From Bdellovibrionales bacterium CG10_big_fil_rev_8_21_14_0_10_45_34 (lineage in GTDB: Bacteria; Bdellovibrionota; Bdellovibrionia; Bdellovibrionales; 1-14-0-10-45-34), in contig PEZS01000003.1 in assembly GCA_002778785.1 (NCBI GenBank), positions 1 through 55,441 on the forward strand: a stretch of DNA of 55,441 nucleotides, written 5' to 3'. This document shows, one piece after another, positions 26,886-36,345 of the stretch. Under the pieces are notes generated by a model, which saw nothing but the letters and a program-made list of their open reading frames with translations, searched no databases and was not told the origin of the DNA. The stretch's first letter is position 1, and every line of letters begins with the position of its first letter. A program made the position numbers and the translations under genes.

Positions 26886-28631
26886 ATGCTGCATTTTTTA
26901 GGCCCGTTTCTTATACTTCTCGTCGACACGCTTTTTTTCGATCTACGCGAATTGCCGATTGTATTAGACGCGCTGACGATTTTTATCTTCGTGTCTTTAC
27001 TACGAAGATTTCAGCTGCGAATCTTATATGTTCGCCATGATCGCATCTCCGAAATAGATTTTGAAACTCGAGAGAGCGCGTCCAAAAGATTAGTTTGGAA
27101 CTTCTCAAGCTTGGCTTGGACAGGTATCGCTATTTTGTCATTTCTCTTCTGGTATTCTCGTTGGTTCTACTCTCAGGGAATTCCCGATTCACCAGATGCG
27201 CTCGCAAAGTTGAAGCCATTTCTTCATCTCGGAATTGTGCTATTCATATTTGATCAAGTAGGAGCAACAAAACCGTTCATAAAGTGGTGGTTTGGCTTAA
27301 AGCTAACGCCGCTGAGACTAGGTCTGCTATTCTACTTATTGCTGTCGATTTTTGGCGGCATATTACTGCTGCTGCCGTTCAATCAGCTCAAAAACTCACA
27401 CCTGTCGCTCATCGATGCTTTCTTTACAAGCGTGTCGGCACTGACAGTAACAGGTCTGACAACTGTTTCTGTGTCGCAGACATTTTCGAAGTCAGGCCTC
27501 GTCGTCATCTTGGCCTTAATTCAATTGGGCGGGATTGGGATTGTGGCCTTCAGTCTGACCGCGGCCACAGTATTTAAACGAAGATTTAGTTTGGGTCACA
27601 CGAAGCTTGGCCAGCAGCTTTACGGAAACCCAGAAGTCGGTGAAGTCTCGGTTTTTTTGTGGAAGCTCCTCGTTACCTTTTTCGCTTTGGAGATAATTGG
27701 AGCCGCTTTTCTCTATACACTTTTTCCGGAAGGTATATCAGATCGTTTCTTTCATGCAGTTTTTCATTCGATATCCGCGTTTTGCAATGCGGGGTTCAGT
27801 TCCTTTGACGACAGCCTTAACTTTTCTGGCGGCATTCCGTTTAAAATCTGTATCTGTATTTTGCTCGTGGCAGGTGGTTTCGGGTTTCCGGCACTGTTTG
27901 AGTTTTTTCAGTGGAACAGAATAAAGAATTGGTTTGTCGGTCGACAGAAAAGCCAACAGAGGGCTTCGAACCTTTCAGAGAACTTTCGTCTCACTCTGTT
28001 CGTATCGCTAGCGCTTTGGATAAGTGGAGCACTGTTAATCTTTTTAGGTGAAGTTGCGAGTGGGGCGCGAGGCGTATTGTCGTCTCTCGGCGATGGGCTT
28101 TTCTACACTTTCTCCAGTCGAACTGCAGGCTTCAATACGACGCCAGTTGCCGATCTGAGTAGTTTTTCTCAAACGATTATAGGGATGCTCATGTTTATAG
28201 GTGGAGGCGCTGTTTCAGCGGCTGGCGGGATAAAAACGTCCACCTTAGGAGTGTTAGTGATGTCGGTGAGGAGCTTTTTGAAAGGACATCAAAAAGCCAA
28301 ATTTGGTAGGTCCGAGATCCCTCACGAAGTGATCATAAGAAGTTTGGCCGTTTTACTTACCTATTTGGCAGTCTTGTTTTTTGCGGTTATTTTACTTAGG
28401 TTTACGGAACCGATGGCACTCGGCACATTGGTATTTGAATCTATTTCAGCATTGTCTACTGTGGGGCTATCGGCAGGACAAACAAGTGAGTTTTCGCCGA
28501 TTGGAAAACTCATATTGTGTTTTCTGATGCTTGCAGGAAGGTTTGGTATTTTGGCAATGATCAGTGTAGGCATCGGCAACGGTCAAAGGGAGTCTTATCG
28601 ACTTCCACCCGGCCGCTTTTTTATTGGGTGA
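26886..28631 (+). CDS. ktrB: Potassium uptake channel subunit KtrB/TrkH family
   Basis: 581 residues with four membrane-pore-membrane repeats. Each pore loop carries the selectivity Gly: TVTGLTT (near 189), CNAGFSS (near 302), RTAGFNT (near 414) and STVGLSA (near 525). The glycine-rich gate loop GGGAVSAAGGIKTSTLGV is present. It is longer than usual KtrB (about 450) because of an N-terminal extension of roughly 120 residues with two or three additional hydrophobic segments. It should import K+, possibly with Na+, when capped by the KtrA ring. AGGAACTC precedes the ATG seven bases after fadD; ktrA follows in 16 bases. Confidence 0.93.
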   Translation: MLHFLGPFLILLVDTLFFDLRELPIVLDALTIFIFVSLLRRFQLRILYVRHDRISEIDFETRESASKRLVWNFSSLAWTGIAILSFLFWYSRWFYSQGIPDSPDALAKLKPFLHLGIVLFIFDQVGATKPFIKWWFGLKLTPLRLGLLFYLLLSIFGGILLLLPFNQLKNSHLSLIDAFFTSVSALTVTGLTTVSVSQTFSKSGLVVILALIQLGGIGIVAFSLTAATVFKRRFSLGHTKLGQQLYGNPEVGEVSVFLWKLLVTFFALEIIGAAFLYTLFPEGISDRFFHAVFHSISAFCNAGFSSFDDSLNFSGGIPFKICICILLVAGGFGFPALFEFFQWNRIKNWFVGRQKSQQRASNLSENFRLTLFVSLALWISGALLIFLGEVASGARGVLSSLGDGLFYTFSSRTAGFNTTPVADLSSFSQTIIGMLMFIGGGAVSAAGGIKTSTLGVLVMSVRSFLKGHQKAKFGRSEIPHEVIIRSLAVLLTYLAVLFFAVILLRFTEPMALGTLVFESISALSTVGLSAGQTSEFSPIGKLILCFLMLAGRFGILAMISVGIGNGQRESYRLPPGRFFIG

Positions 28632-28647
28632 GGTCTAGGAGAAGACT

Positions 28648-29322
28648 ATGAAAAAGAAAAAGTTTCTCGTAGTAGGTATTGGTGTTTTGGGAAGGGCGAT
28701 GGCACTGGAACTTTCAAAAAACGGTGTCGAAGTCATTGCCATAGATTCAAAGCTTTCTTGTGTGGATCCCATCCGAGACAGGGTGTCCATCGCCGCGGAA
28801 TGTGATGCGACAGACGTGAATGCGCTGAAGCAGTTGGGAGCAGCCACAGTTGACGTAGCTATTGTTTGCATCGGCGAAGAGTTTGAGGCCGCAGTTTTGG
28901 CAACAGCCCATTTATTAGATTTGAACGTACCGCACGTGGCGGCCAGAGCAAATAGTGATGTTGCAGAATCCATATTGAAGCGACTGGGTGCGCATGAGGT
29001 TTTCTTCGTCGAGGGCACGATTGGCAAGATGGTAGCGGATCGATTGGTTCATCCCAACGTGTTAACGGATCTTCAAATCGGAGACGATTACAGGATGATT
29101 CAATGGCATGCAACCGGAGGCTTAGTCGGAAAATCGCTGACTAGTATTGAGCTACCGAAGAGATATGGTATCCAGGTCATGGCTATTAGATGCCCAGAAA
29201 CTAAGAACACCAGCATGCCAGATCCGGCCGTTCCCATTAAAAGTGGTGATCGACTCTTTTTATTAGGTAAAGAGGCAGATTTAGACCGGTTCATTGGTGA
29301 ACTAGAATCTGGTAAAAGCTGA
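28648..29322 (+). CDS. ktrA: Potassium uptake regulatory subunit KtrA/TrkA
   Basis: 224 residues with an RCK-N nucleotide-binding domain (FLVVGIGVLGRAMALEL, Gly-rich loop near 8-14; acidic IDSK after beta-2) and an RCK-C domain (about 140-220, ending with VPIKSGDRLFLLGKE). Such proteins form an octameric ring under KtrB and gate it by binding ATP/ADP or NAD. AGGAGAAGACT precedes the ATG. The ktrB-ktrA-MscS order gives potassium import and osmotic release side by side. Confidence 0.94.
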   Translation: MKKKKFLVVGIGVLGRAMALELSKNGVEVIAIDSKLSCVDPIRDRVSIAAECDATDVNALKQLGAATVDVAIVCIGEEFEAAVLATAHLLDLNVPHVAARANSDVAESILKRLGAHEVFFVEGTIGKMVADRLVHPNVLTDLQIGDDYRMIQWHATGGLVGKSLTSIELPKRYGIQVMAIRCPETKNTSMPDPAVPIKSGDRLFLLGKEADLDRFIGELESGKS

Positions 29323-29347
29323 CAAGTGACTACAAGAAAGGCTTAAA

Positions 29348-30472
29348 ATGACAGATCTTGCAAAGATTTTTAATGAGAACTTAGATTGGCTGCTTCTACT
29401 CTCCTATGCTTTCGTAATCTACGTTTTGCAATTGGGCCTGCGCTCTTTCTTTAAGTCGAGACTTAAAGAAAAGCAGCGTCGAAGTTTTGGCGTAACTCTT
29501 GAACTGGGAATCACACTCATTGAAAAGACGAGAACCTGGTTTGTAATTATTGCGGCCGTTTACCTGGGTCGGGGCGCATTTGCGCTGCCATGGCTTCAGG
29601 GAAAAGTTTTGCACAATCTGTTTGTTGTTTCTGTTTTTATTCAGGGATCTATCTGGGCCTTTAAAGTTATCGACCAGTGGCTGCGGTACTATGCCGAAAA
29701 GGGCGCCGATTTAGACGGCGACGGCGCGAGAGATGTAGAGGTCAGAAGATCTGCATCCTACAGCATAATAGGTTTTATGTTAAAAGGCGCAGCTATCTCT
29801 GCCCTCTTCCTAATGGCGCTTCATAATTTTGGGATCGACATTACAGCTCTTGTAGCCGGATTAGGTATTGGTGGTGTGGCTGTAGCATTGGCGCTTCAAA
29901 ATATTCTTGGAGATCTGTTTGCATCACTTACCATTGCCCTTGATAAGCCGTTTGTCGTTGGCGATTTTTTAGTTATCGGCACTCAGCGTGGACATGTAGA
30001 AAAAATTGGCATCAAGACAACGCGAATTCGTTCATTAGATGGAGAGCAAATTGTAGTCTCAAACAGTGATTTGCTTTCGACGAGAATTCAAAACTTTAAA
30101 CGTATGGAGCAACGGCGGGTTTTGTTTAAGGTCGGGACCACTTATGGAACCCCGGTGGAGACACTGAAGAAAATTAAGCAAGGGGTAAAGGATATCATTA
30201 TTAAAACGCCAAAGACGAGGCTTGATAGAGGCCACTTCTTTTCTTTCGGTGATTCTGCTCTCATTTTTGAATTTGTCTACTTCGTGCTCGACGGCGAGTA
30301 CAATGTTTATATGGATACCCAAGAAGAAATTAACTTTAAGATTGCGAAGCTTTTTGACGAGTTAGGCGCAGACTTTGCCTTCCCAACACAAACTCTACAC
30401 CTGGTCTCGGAAGATCTTAAAATCGCAGTTTCTCATGCGGCAAATTCTGGCGCCTCACCTATAGGTCCTTGA
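29348..30472 (+). CDS. MscS-family mechanosensitive ion channel
   Basis: 374 residues. Four or five membrane helices (about 15-35, 60-80, 90-110, 145-165) lead to the pore helix and MscS core: LVAGLGIGGVAVALALQNILGDLFASLTIALDKPFVVGDFLVI, beta domain with KIGIKTTRIRSLDGEQIVVSNSDLL. Between helices 3 and 4 is an acidic loop (GADLDGDGARD) reminiscent of an EF-hand-like turn. MscS channels open with membrane tension to release solutes. AAAGG precedes the ATG. It lies 25 bases after ktrA, so it is probably the last gene of the transcript; its end overlaps the converging deaminase-like gene by 14 bases. Confidence 0.93.
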   Translation: MTDLAKIFNENLDWLLLLSYAFVIYVLQLGLRSFFKSRLKEKQRRSFGVTLELGITLIEKTRTWFVIIAAVYLGRGAFALPWLQGKVLHNLFVVSVFIQGSIWAFKVIDQWLRYYAEKGADLDGDGARDVEVRRSASYSIIGFMLKGAAISALFLMALHNFGIDITALVAGLGIGGVAVALALQNILGDLFASLTIALDKPFVVGDFLVIGTQRGHVEKIGIKTTRIRSLDGEQIVVSNSDLLSTRIQNFKRMEQRRVLFKVGTTYGTPVETLKKIKQGVKDIIIKTPKTRLDRGHFFSFGDSALIFEFVYFVLDGEYNVYMDTQEEINFKIAKLFDELGADFAFPTQTLHLVSEDLKIAVSHAANSGASPIGP

Positions 30473-32111
30473 GTTTTTTTCTCATTTGCCAAAAATACTC
30501 GCTAATAAGTGGTCGCCGGGATTCTCCGGTCGTGACCATTAAAAGTTTTGTTATCTTTAAATCCGCAGGGTCAGTTAAAAGCAAAATGAGCATCTCTTGA
30601 ACAAAGTTTGTGTTGAGAGTGACATAATTGTCTGTTCCTACGCCGAGGCTGACGCCCTTTTTCTCCCACCAAGAAAAGGGATGATCTTTAAAGTCTTTAA
30701 TGTATCCGGTGAGTCGTTGATTTGAAGAAGGTAGAGCAATGAGTGAGACTTCTTTATTTATCATTCGGTTGAGAACGTCATGCTGATAGTGTTCCACCTC
30801 TCTTGCCGTGTGGAATTTGGCCTTCATAAATTTGAGAGTCTCTTTCTCATTCAATGGCTGACCCGCAAGTAGCTTCTTTGAGATTTCGGTGTTGTCGCCC
30901 CATTCCATTTCTTCGACTTCTTGAGCGTCAAGAGTTCCTGGCTGAATCGGCTCGCTACGTTTGTTATTTCTCATTAGTCTCTGGAAGAGGCTATGAAAAT
31001 AGTAATTAGGGTTGATGCCTAAACTTAGTCCGTGCTCAAGCGTGTCTATATGCCAAATGTTCATGGCGTTGTCGACGGCTTGAATGCCTCTGCGCAGAGT
31101 TCTCCAAACCTCTCCGTGGTGTGACCGAATTTTGAACCCTTTATACTGAAGTCTTCGAAGGCCTACCCGCATTTCATTAAAATGGCTTTTGCGGTAGTGA
31201 TTGGTTTCGTTACCAACAGTATCGACCTCGCAAAGGTGAGGGGCAATCTCCGGATAAGTGCTTACGATGCGCAGAATCTCATCAACCTGCGCTTCGAAGT
31301 GCGCCTTCTTATTTGGGTATTTAGAGCTATCATAATAGGCGGATTCTTTTCGAAAGCTAGGTGCTAAAATAAACTGAAACCGAGAGACTCGTTTTTGGTA
31401 CTCTTTAAAGCCGTCGTAAAGACCTAGTACAACCTCTTCTGAAGTGAGGACATCTAGGCCAGGAATCTTTTCACTCTCGTCGGTAGTGGAACGGTCAAAG
31501 GTAAACTTTAGTCGAATCATTCCCACATTGTACTTTTTGTGAAGGGTCTCTGCTAAGTGATAGGCAGCATCTTGGTGAGCCTTTCTATCAGTGAGAATCA
31601 ACTTAGGTAAAAGTAGCTTCTTAAGGTAGACATCAAATCGATCTGTTTCTTTGAGTAAAATGAGTTTTTCGACGTCTTCTTCGGAGTTAATTTCTTCGGC
31701 GCTTTCGCCGTAAATAGACTGAATTTTTTTGTAAATAACTTCCTTTTGAGGTCCATTGAGTAAAGCTTTTAACCTGGGAAAGATAAAAGAGCTGTCTAGT
31801 GATCCGGTAAGGTGTATGTGCTCTTCTCGATAGTTGAGCGGAAACTCTGTAAAAAAGCGGCAAAGAGCTCCAGCGAAGGGATGAGAAAGCAACTCAGCAA
31901 TGTCGATCTGATCTTGTTGAAACTGACCGAGCTTTGTTTGAAACTCGGTCAAAACTTTTAGAATTTCTTGAGATTTTTCAACTTCGTCTGCTTGGAGCAA
32001 GAGCTCCAGCGTGTCGTTAAGGGTGATCCCGTTCGTTTCAGAAATAATTTGAGTTGTAAGCGCGTAAAGTTTATTTTCGATAGCTGAATCGCTGTTTTTA
32101 GACATAACCAT
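30459..32111 (-). CDS. Adenosine/AMP deaminase-like metal hydrolase, enlarged
   Basis: About 550 residues. Metal and catalytic motifs of the adenosine deaminase family are in the right order: HIH (98 and 100, in EEHIHLTGSL), then IRSHHGEVW (metal His and catalytic Glu), IDTLEHGLSLG (catalytic His), LPSSNQ and GVGTDNYVTL (metal Asp). All needed ligands are present. It is about 200 residues longer than ordinary Add; the added length is N-terminal (about 95 helical residues) and between the first motif and the HHGE motif. The substrate could be adenosine, AMP or another amino-purine. No signal peptide. The start may be ATG at 32111 or 32105; no clear ribosome site. Confidence 0.82.
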   Translation of the reverse strand: MVMSKNSDSAIENKLYALTTQIISETNGITLNDTLELLLQADEVEKSQEILKVLTEFQTKLGQFQQDQIDIAELLSHPFAGALCRFFTEFPLNYREEHIHLTGSLDSSFIFPRLKALLNGPQKEVIYKKIQSIYGESAEEINSEEDVEKLILLKETDRFDVYLKKLLLPKLILTDRKAHQDAAYHLAETLHKKYNVGMIRLKFTFDRSTTDESEKIPGLDVLTSEEVVLGLYDGFKEYQKRVSRFQFILAPSFRKESAYYDSSKYPNKKAHFEAQVDEILRIVSTYPEIAPHLCEVDTVGNETNHYRKSHFNEMRVGLRRLQYKGFKIRSHHGEVWRTLRRGIQAVDNAMNIWHIDTLEHGLSLGINPNYYFHSLFQRLMRNNKRSEPIQPGTLDAQEVEEMEWGDNTEISKKLLAGQPLNEKETLKFMKAKFHTAREVEHYQHDVLNRMINKEVSLIALPSSNQRLTGYIKDFKDHPFSWWEKKGVSLGVGTDNYVTLNTNFVQEMLILLLTDPADLKITKLLMVTTGESRRPLISEYFWQMRKKLKDL

Positions 32112-32149
32112 TTTTATTTTCTGATGCTGCAAGTGTCAACGAATTCCCT

Positions 32150-32815
32150 TTAGATTCCAGAGAGAAACTCCTCACTCTTTCTGAGTACACTGAGTGGAAT
32201 CTCGTGCCCTCCGGTAAACGGCATCCATAAGGGTGACCAATCGGATTGTTCAAAGCATTCGTAGAGTTTTTCTGCACCTTGAAAGCTAAGCACGTTGTCT
32301 TTTGTGCCATGGCTTTGAAAGACGGGTATCGCAGGCTGCTTACTTAACCTTTCTCGCACCCACTTTTCATCAAAAATTTGACCCGAAAATTGAACGAGTG
32401 CCTTGAAGGAGGCTTTAGACTCTAGCGCTAAAGCGAGACTCACCATGGCACCTTGACTGAAGCCACCAATAACCGTTTGAGCCGGATCTAGCTCAAGTTC
32501 TTTCATCCATCCGTCGAGCTTACTTACTGCCTCATCGAGCCCCTTGGGTCGAACTTGAGAAAAGTCTTTGTGTGTACCTCTCTCGAGGTGTTGCTGAAAC
32601 TGGGCGACATCTATTTTAAACCAGGCTTGTCCGTGCGAACCGAACCCTAGATCGACTCTTATGGGCCCATTGGGAAAGAGAAAACGAGCATGATAAGGGA
32701 GACTCCACTCAGAGGCTAAGCTTGTAAGATCATGCATCGATGCACCAAATCCGTGTATGAGCACAATATTCATATCAGTACTTTGCGAAGTCTTGATTTC
32801 GAGATGTTCTAACAT
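32150..32815 (-). CDS. Phospholipase/carboxylesterase family alpha/beta hydrolase
   Basis: 221 residues. Start of fold IVLIHGFGASMHDL, nucleophile elbow VIGGFSQGAMVSLAL (Ser), acid in SHGTKDNVLSF (Asp) and His in FTGGHEIP form a Ser-Asp-His triad. This is the YpfH/carboxylesterase-2 group, which cleaves small esters and in related proteins acyl-thioesters. Cytoplasmic. ATG at 32815 preceded by AAAGGG seven bases away, preferred to a TTG two codons upstream. It sits 38 bases upstream of the deaminase-like gene on the same strand and is divergent from the glyoxalase II gene 85 bases away. Confidence 0.88.
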   Translation of the reverse strand: MLEHLEIKTSQSTDMNIVLIHGFGASMHDLTSLASEWSLPYHARFLFPNGPIRVDLGFGSHGQAWFKIDVAQFQQHLERGTHKDFSQVRPKGLDEAVSKLDGWMKELELDPAQTVIGGFSQGAMVSLALALESKASFKALVQFSGQIFDEKWVRERLSKQPAIPVFQSHGTKDNVLSFQGAEKLYECFEQSDWSPLWMPFTGGHEIPLSVLRKSEEFLSGI

Positions 32816-32900
32816 ACTCAATCCCTTTCAGTTTCCGCCTCTGACCCTCGGCAGATGCAAATTTTGTATTGTGGGTTTCAATAGTGTAATATTACCGCAT

Positions 32901-33689
32901 ATGAAGGTCCATGCCATACCTTGTTTATCAGACAACTATTCTTTTGTGATTGAGCCGTCACAAGAATGCCGGGGCACGCCGACTCAGGAGTCACAGGCTT
33001 GGCAGGCTCAGACTTACGACACTCAAACCGCTTCAGTGCTAGTGGTCGATGCTTGTGAAGCTAAACCGCTGATGCAGTTTTTTGAACAACATGCTTTTCG
33101 TCCAGAAGTGATATTAACAACTCACCACCATCATGATCATGTCGGTGCAAATTCGGAGCTGCAAAGAAAATTTAAGTGTTCCGTTTATGCAAGGTTTCCT
33201 GATTCTGAGCAAGTTCCTGCCTTATCGAGTCGTTTAGATGTTGAAGACACCGAGTCTTTTATGACATGGCGAGGGATAGAAATATTTGCCTTGGCGATAC
33301 CCGGCCATACGTTAGGGCACACGGCGTACTGGTTTAAAAACGAGAATACATTGTTTGTTGGTGATACACTTTTTCGGTTCGGGTGCGGAAGACTATTTGA
33401 AGGCTCCTATGGTCAACTTTTTAGTTCGCTGAAGAAGCTTGCCGATCTGCCGGATGAAACTACTGTTTACTGCGGGCATGAGTACGCGTTGAGAAACTTA
33501 GACTTCTGCGAGAAGCATAAATTGATCGCAGATGGAAATACTCAGCGTAAAAAAGTAGAAGAGCAAATCAACTCTACGGGCAGTTCCGTGCCATTTTTAC
33601 TTAGCGATCAGAAACAGGTGAATCCGTTTTTGACAGCTAAAACGGTTGAGGATTTTACACAATTAAGAAAACTCAGAGATAGGTTTTAA
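32901..33689 (+). CDS. gloB: Hydroxyacylglutathione hydrolase (glyoxalase II)
   Basis: 262 residues. The metallo-beta-lactamase fold motif TTHHHHDHVGAN, followed by PGHTLGHTAYWF, FVGDTLFRFGCGRLFEG and YCGHEYALRNL, is diagnostic of GloB; the C-terminus (VNPFLTAKTVEDFTQLRKLRD) is the family's substrate-binding end. It hydrolyses S-D-lactoylglutathione, the second step of methylglyoxal detoxification, and fits with the GST in implying glutathione use. An insertion of about 20 polar residues follows the first strand (ECRGTPTQESQAWQAQTYDT), a loop that is short in most relatives. Start at the ATG 32901 (MKVHAIPCLSDNYSF); the longer reading into the divergent esterase gene is unlikely. Confidence 0.94.
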   Translation: MKVHAIPCLSDNYSFVIEPSQECRGTPTQESQAWQAQTYDTQTASVLVVDACEAKPLMQFFEQHAFRPEVILTTHHHHDHVGANSELQRKFKCSVYARFPDSEQVPALSSRLDVEDTESFMTWRGIEIFALAIPGHTLGHTAYWFKNENTLFVGDTLFRFGCGRLFEGSYGQLFSSLKKLADLPDETTVYCGHEYALRNLDFCEKHKLIADGNTQRKKVEEQINSTGSSVPFLLSDQKQVNPFLTAKTVEDFTQLRKLRDRF

Positions 33690-33763
33690 TAAATCGTAGT
33701 TGCACCCAATTCTTTCAAACTAATGCACAAAACCTAGTCTAAAGAATGGCGAAGTTTCTCGCA

Positions 33764-33783
33764 AACGGGCGGGCCCCCCGGTT
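33764..33783. repeat. GC-rich imperfect palindrome between converging genes
   Basis: A 20-base near-palindrome centred on GGGCCC with two mismatched pairs, in the 164-base gap between gloB and uppP, which converge. It could contribute to bidirectional termination, but there is no adjacent T-run. Confidence 0.4.
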
Positions 33784-33853
33784 ATGACGCCTTAATGCCT
33801 GTGTTTCATTTCTTCTGAATCATCGCGCTACGTTTAACGAATGGCAAAAGCCC

Positions 33854-34654
33854 CTATTGAAAAATGAGAACAAACGAACCAAGGATGATTCTGTAAATTC
33901 CAAACCACTTAAACCCAAACCGCTGTAATAGTCCGATGAAAGTTTTTATAGCCAGCATCGCCACAACGAAGGCGACGACGTTTCCGATGATAAGGAGCTG
34001 AATTTCGTCCGAACTAAAAGGTGTGGGCGTCTTCCAGATCTTATAAACGGTTGCGGCAAACATTGTGGGGACAGCGAGAAAAAATGAGAATTCGGCGGCG
34101 TAGGTTCTTGAGGCTCCAGTCAAAATACCTCCCAATATCGTTGCCCCAGAGCGCGAAACTCCAGGAATCAATGCGAAACATTGGGCGAAGCCGACCTTTA
34201 GAGCTTGGGAGCTACTAAACGTCTCATCGAGTTTTTTGTCATTCACGAGTTTACTCGTAGCATCTACTGCAAGAGGCACAGGTGGTTTGATCTTCCAATA
34301 GTCAGACCAGATGAGTACAGCCCCTCCCACCACAAGGCTTATAGCGACGGTGTTCGCACTTTCTAAAAGAGCGTCGATATGATCACCAAACAAGAGACCT
34401 ATTATGGCGGCAGGCAAGAAGGCAACAAACAGTTTTAGGTAAAACTTTGGTCCAACGAGAAACCGCCTCCAATAAAGAGTAACGACAGACAAGATGGCGC
34501 CAAATTGAATGATGATTAAGTAACTTTTCGTAAAGCTATCTTCTTGTATACCAAACCAGCTGGAGGCCAGGATCATATGACCTGTAGATGATACCGGTAA
34601 GAACTCTGTGACCCCTTCAATAACAGCGATAACAAGAGCTTCGACTAGCGTCAT
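33854..34654 (-). CDS. uppP: Undecaprenyl-diphosphatase UppP/BacA
   Basis: 266 residues of mostly membrane helices. Both signature regions are present: EGVTEFLPVSSTGHMIL near the N-terminus and LIPGVSRSGATILGGILTG (about 168-186), which carry the catalytic Glu, Ser and Arg residues. It dephosphorylates undecaprenyl diphosphate, recycling the lipid carrier for peptidoglycan and other envelope polymers. Start at the ATG 34654 with GGGGAGG upstream; an open frame extends 71 codons further but lacks the family's features. Length is typical. Confidence 0.96.
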   Translation of the reverse strand: MTLVEALVIAVIEGVTEFLPVSSTGHMILASSWFGIQEDSFTKSYLIIIQFGAILSVVTLYWRRFLVGPKFYLKLFVAFLPAAIIGLLFGDHIDALLESANTVAISLVVGGAVLIWSDYWKIKPPVPLAVDATSKLVNDKKLDETFSSSQALKVGFAQCFALIPGVSRSGATILGGILTGASRTYAAEFSFFLAVPTMFAATVYKIWKTPTPFSSDEIQLLIIGNVVAFVVAMLAIKTFIGLLQRFGFKWFGIYRIILGSFVLIFQ

Positions 34655-35057
34655 GACGATCAACCTCCCCAATTCTTCTACAGCATTTGAAAAGTCACTA
34701 TAACGACTAACCTTACTGTTGAAAAGAAGGGTTCCTTCTAAAAATCTTGAGGGGTCGGGATGAGAGCACTTTGCCCTTACGCAGCCGAAAGGGATTTCGT
34801 ACTTCTGGATGTTTTCGAATGAGACTAAAATGTTCGACCTGTTGCATCCGAAAAAGGCAGCAGGCACGGCATGGTGTTTCTCAGTTTGATACGAGAATCC
34901 TTGTAAAACTGTCTACTCCATTTCTGAGTGAACCCGATGAGTTAGCAAATCCAAAGATTTTTGACAAAAAGTTCGACAATCAGAGTGAGACTTTCAGATG
35001 AGTTAGTATTTTTTTTCACTGGACCAACGTAGAGTTGAAGTAGGTGGGAGGTGTAGC
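34655..35057. other. Intergenic region between divergent uppP and PA14 lipoprotein genes
   Basis: 403 bases. Short open frames on both strands have no ribosome site, no family resemblance and odd composition, so I do not call genes. A TTGACA at 34960 lacks a matching -10 box. The ribosome sites GGGGAGG (for uppP) and GGGAGG (for the lipoprotein) are at its ends. Nothing else seen. Confidence 0.5.
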
Positions 35058-36302
35058 GTGAAAACGTTTACCCTTAAAGATGAAAGTATTCTGATGTCGA
35101 CTGTTCCAGTGAGAGCTCCATTAATTGCGCCAGCGATCTTATTATTGGTGCTCGCGGGCTGCGCGGGGGGCGGAGCCGGCGGCGAAGGGGCTTCAATTGA
35201 TGCCGGGGCAACGGATTCCTTGCAAGGAGAGTCACCTGTTGAAGGTATTTCGGCTGAAGAGATAAAGTTCGGCCAGTACGATATCAATATGTATCCGCTG
35301 AACAAGGTGGTGTGCGATCCTTTTGGAGGCGGACAGCAGCAGCCGACTTCCAGTCAAGGTGTCAAAGGGACACTTTTCTATCGCACCGCAATTCACCCTC
35401 GCTGGTACGAAGTCGCTAAATACATAAACCTGGGGTTTCAGTCTTCTCAAGAAATTTTCATGTCGCAGCTCAACCTACCTACCAGGAAGTTCGAGCTAGG
35501 GTTTTCAACACCGACTGGTGACAAGATTAAGGATGATGATGGAAATGTCTTGATTGAATACTTTGGTATGCGATTCCAAACCGTCATTAAGCTAGCAGAA
35601 GGCCAAGAGGCGGGAATGTATCAGTTGGCCCTTCTGTCTGATGACGGCACGGTGATGCGCATTCGAGATGAAAACGGTGTTTGGAAAACAATAATCAACA
35701 ATGATGGGGATCACCCAACGAAAATGGGTTGTGCGAGTGAAGCGATTTATATGTCTCCAGAGCGAGAATACCTATCAGAGATCGACTACTATCAAGGCCC
35801 TAGGTACCACATTTCACTCGTGGCTATGTGGAGAAAAGTCGATGACAACACTCCCGCCGAAGTCGAATGCGGCAAAAGCGGGAACAACTACTTTTTTAAC
35901 GAGAATACAAGCCTTCCAAGGGCACCATACAATGGGCTTCTTAGCCGCGGATGGACCGCGCTGGTGCCAGCCAACTATGCTCTTGCCCAGCAAGCGGTTT
36001 TCAACCCATGTAAGGAAGGCACCGCTCCGGTAATTAGTAATCTCGACATTAATGAATTTGGACCTACCTACGCTTTTGTATACTGGGAGACAGACATTCC
36101 CGCTTCATCGCAGGTCTATTCTCTTAACCTATCGAATGGTGAGTCGAAGCTCACTACGAGCGATAACGTTTTGAGAACTAGGCACCTATTGCCAATTACT
36201 GATTTAACACCGGGAACGCTCTACGAATTTAGAGCTGTCTCTTACTCAGATGACTACGGTCATGCAGTCAGTGAATCTCTGACTTTTAGAATGCCGCAGT
36301 AA
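35058..36302 (+). CDS. Lipoprotein with PA14-like and fibronectin-III-like domains
   Basis: 414 residues. Lipobox LAGC (Cys35) after a hydrophobic stretch; then a Gly/Ala-rich linker. Residues about 95-270 resemble PA14 domains: GMRFQTVIKLAEGQEAGMYQLALLSDDGTVMRIRDENG, with the LSDDGT turn, followed by HISLVAMWR. PA14 domains bind glycans in adhesins and glycosidases. The last 95 residues (PVISNLDINEFGPTYAFVYWETD...SLTFRMP) look like a fibronectin-III domain. Start is GTG at 35058 after GGGAGG; the ATG at 35094 would give a more ordinary signal length. Likely an outer-membrane surface lipoprotein that binds carbohydrate; that is inference. Confidence 0.8.
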   Translation: MKTFTLKDESILMSTVPVRAPLIAPAILLLVLAGCAGGGAGGEGASIDAGATDSLQGESPVEGISAEEIKFGQYDINMYPLNKVVCDPFGGGQQQPTSSQGVKGTLFYRTAIHPRWYEVAKYINLGFQSSQEIFMSQLNLPTRKFELGFSTPTGDKIKDDDGNVLIEYFGMRFQTVIKLAEGQEAGMYQLALLSDDGTVMRIRDENGVWKTIINNDGDHPTKMGCASEAIYMSPEREYLSEIDYYQGPRYHISLVAMWRKVDDNTPAEVECGKSGNNYFFNENTSLPRAPYNGLLSRGWTALVPANYALAQQAVFNPCKEGTAPVISNLDINEFGPTYAFVYWETDIPASSQVYSLNLSNGESKLTTSDNVLRTRHLLPITDLTPGTLYEFRAVSYSDDYGHAVSESLTFRMPQ

Positions 36303-36345
36303 TCTCTCGCTCATATGCCCTCCTTTGGTCTTGATTAAGTAGATG

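Noticed and set aside
34655-34867. 71-codon N-terminal extension of uppP
   Set aside because: UppP proteins begin with the MTLVEALVIAVIEG region, which has a good ribosome site; the extension has no family features.
34747-35001. 84-residue open frame on the plus strand before the PA14 lipoprotein
   Set aside because: Arg/Cys-rich odd composition, no ribosome site, no recognisable domain; it overlaps the upstream region of uppP.
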